Assembly: GCA_963677245.1 (NCBI GenBank)
Contig: OY781921.1
Location: 1-64,000 of the forward strand
Direction of reading: 5' to 3'
Origin: Saccharicrinis sp963677245
GTDB lineage: Bacteria > Bacteroidota > Bacteroidia > Bacteroidales > Marinilabiliaceae
Length of the DNA stretch: 64,000 nt
The stretch's first letter is position 1. Each line of letters starts with the position of its first letter. The notes below the pieces were generated by a model that was not told the DNA's origin, ran no database searches, and saw nothing but the letters and a program-made list of their open reading frames with translations. Positions 62,945 to 64,000 of the stretch are shown in pieces. The position numbers were made by a program, and so were the translations under genes.

Positions 62945-63954
62945 TGGAAAATCAAACAAAACTATTCAAAGGTGAACTTATGGAAGAAAAGCTCAGGGCT
63001 TACTTCCTAAATAATGGTTATTACGTTGCTAGAGGTGTTAAGTATACCGTAGAAAACAATGACATAACAGATATTGATTTATTTCTATATGGAAGGTTCT
63101 CAAGTTTAGATAGGGTTCGGACTAATGTTGATATTAAAAATAAAAAAACACCAAAAGCATTTGAAAGAATTTTGTGGGCAAAAGGTTTACAGAAACTATT
63201 ATGTTTTGATAATTGTGTCGTTGCTACGTCTGATAAAAAGGAAGTGGTTAGAAAATACGGTTTAACACATAATGTTAAAATTCTTGATGGCAACTTTCTC
63301 CAAAAACTACCAGAAGGAAATAATGAAAGATTATCCGAAGAAGATTTATCTAAATTACTTGGATCTGTAAAAAGTTATAAAGAGTATCGCAATCAGTCTT
63401 GGAAAAATCTTTATGAATCATCAAAATCTAGATTACTAAACGAATTAGATTTTAGTGGGTATAATTCTACATTAATATTACTTACCTATTTCATTAGAAA
63501 GTGTTTTGATAGACAAAAAAAAGATATTGCAATTAGAGCAGTTTATATAACTCTTTCACATAGCTTACTTATTTTAGATTACATTCTAAAAGATATTGTT
63601 TTTTTAGATTCAGATAAGCGAAAAGAAGCTTTAAGTGACGGCTTTAAATATGGAAACCTGGGAAAGGATGGTGTTAATAAAACTATTGAAATGGCAGTAA
63701 GAATTGCTGATTCAAAACTTAGTGTAAATGACATTAAAAAATCCTTAGATACTACCGAAATGGATATACTAAAAGAGTTCTATTCAAAAGTTGAAACAAC
63801 TAAAAATATTTTTAGGTGGGCAAAAATTTATGAAAAGTTAGCATTTAATCAACAATTACTAAAACCATCAGAATTAGAATCAGATATTAAAGGAGTCTTA
63901 GCGGTAATGGTAGATTTTTGCAAAGTGAACAGGAAGGACTTTTTTGAAATATAG
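62944..63954 (+). CDS. Putative restriction-endonuclease-like protein
   Basis: A 336-residue soluble protein. The N-terminal ~110 residues match a PD-(D/E)XK (Mrr/RecB-like) pattern: GELMEEKLRAYFLNNGYYVARGVKY, then TDIDLFLYGR and RTNVDIKNKK, giving E...D...DxK spacing. The remainder is helical with no assigned family. It is the last gene of the operon in the window, one base into the preceding stop. Together with the GHKL ATPase and the 418-residue protein it may form a three-gene antiviral module. Confidence 0.75.
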   Translation: MENQTKLFKGELMEEKLRAYFLNNGYYVARGVKYTVENNDITDIDLFLYGRFSSLDRVRTNVDIKNKKTPKAFERILWAKGLQKLLCFDNCVVATSDKKEVVRKYGLTHNVKILDGNFLQKLPEGNNERLSEEDLSKLLGSVKSYKEYRNQSWKNLYESSKSRLLNELDFSGYNSTLILLTYFIRKCFDRQKKDIAIRAVYITLSHSLLILDYILKDIVFLDSDKRKEALSDGFKYGNLGKDGVNKTIEMAVRIADSKLSVNDIKKSLDTTEMDILKEFYSKVETTKNIFRWAKIYEKLAFNQQLLKPSELESDIKGVLAVMVDFCKVNRKDFFEI

Positions 63955-64000
63955 AGAGTATTAAAATTAAGGTATTATAGAGAACAGACTTGTTTGTGCT

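Overview
The window is low-GC DNA from a member of the Bacteroidota, probably a marine or gut-type Marinilabiliales relative (the order is inference). Supporting signs are type IX secretion C-terminal domains (KLYPNPS-like at 1028-3889 and IYPNPF-like at 14775-15683), lipoproteins with Bacteroidota-type signal peptides, and a TAnnTTTG -7 promoter box. It has four parts.

(1) 1-4352: a tandem ~400-bp repeat rich in short palindromes, then a secreted PL11 rhamnogalacturonan lyase on the minus strand. (2) 4353-6720: a very unusual 679-residue tyrosine recombinase followed by an 11-7-11 inverted repeat that abuts the first cassette and is the best attI candidate.

(3) 6721-42186: an integron-type gene-cassette array of 28 cassettes carrying 42 genes (one broken), all on the plus strand. 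Every cassette starts at G|TT and ends in a 130-196 bp imperfect palindrome (attC). The R'' core that closes each cassette is the reverse complement, over 9-10 bp, of the variable bases at that same cassette's own start. This is the signature left when circular cassettes are inserted by recombination at G|TT. One cassette is present twice with exact cassette boundaries (15821-16965 and 27231-28375), and another is present as a diverged tandem pair (37954-39107 and 39108-40261). Recognisable cargo includes AIPR and SIR2 family proteins, a NucS-like/DUF5655 nuclease, a Fic protein fused to a possible TOPRIM domain, thioredoxin-fold lipoproteins, a class-C serine hydrolase, a ketopantoate reductase, a 5'-nucleotidase, a type IX-secreted protein and many small paired genes of unknown function. 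The adjacent recombinase reads toward the array (inverse orientation), lacks the insertion that marks classical IntI integrases, and looks like a fusion of an inactive recombinase half with an active one. This array plus its recombinase is the best candidate here for an undescribed system.

(4) 42187-64000: a different mobile or accessory region. It has replication and mobile-element functions (excisionase-like HTH, DUF4406, P22-type antirepressor domain, CHC2/toprim primase fused to an ATPase, Rpn-like nuclease, J-domain protein), with an iteron-like block at 48816-48884 and a nested hairpin at 50111-50212. A long co-directional defence operon follows: an XRE regulator with its own operator-like inverted repeat, type I hsdM-hsdS-hsdR, a secreted non-specific nuclease, a frameshifted GHKL ATPase with a nuclease-like C-terminus, and two further genes, the last nuclease-like. 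The element's far end lies beyond the window.
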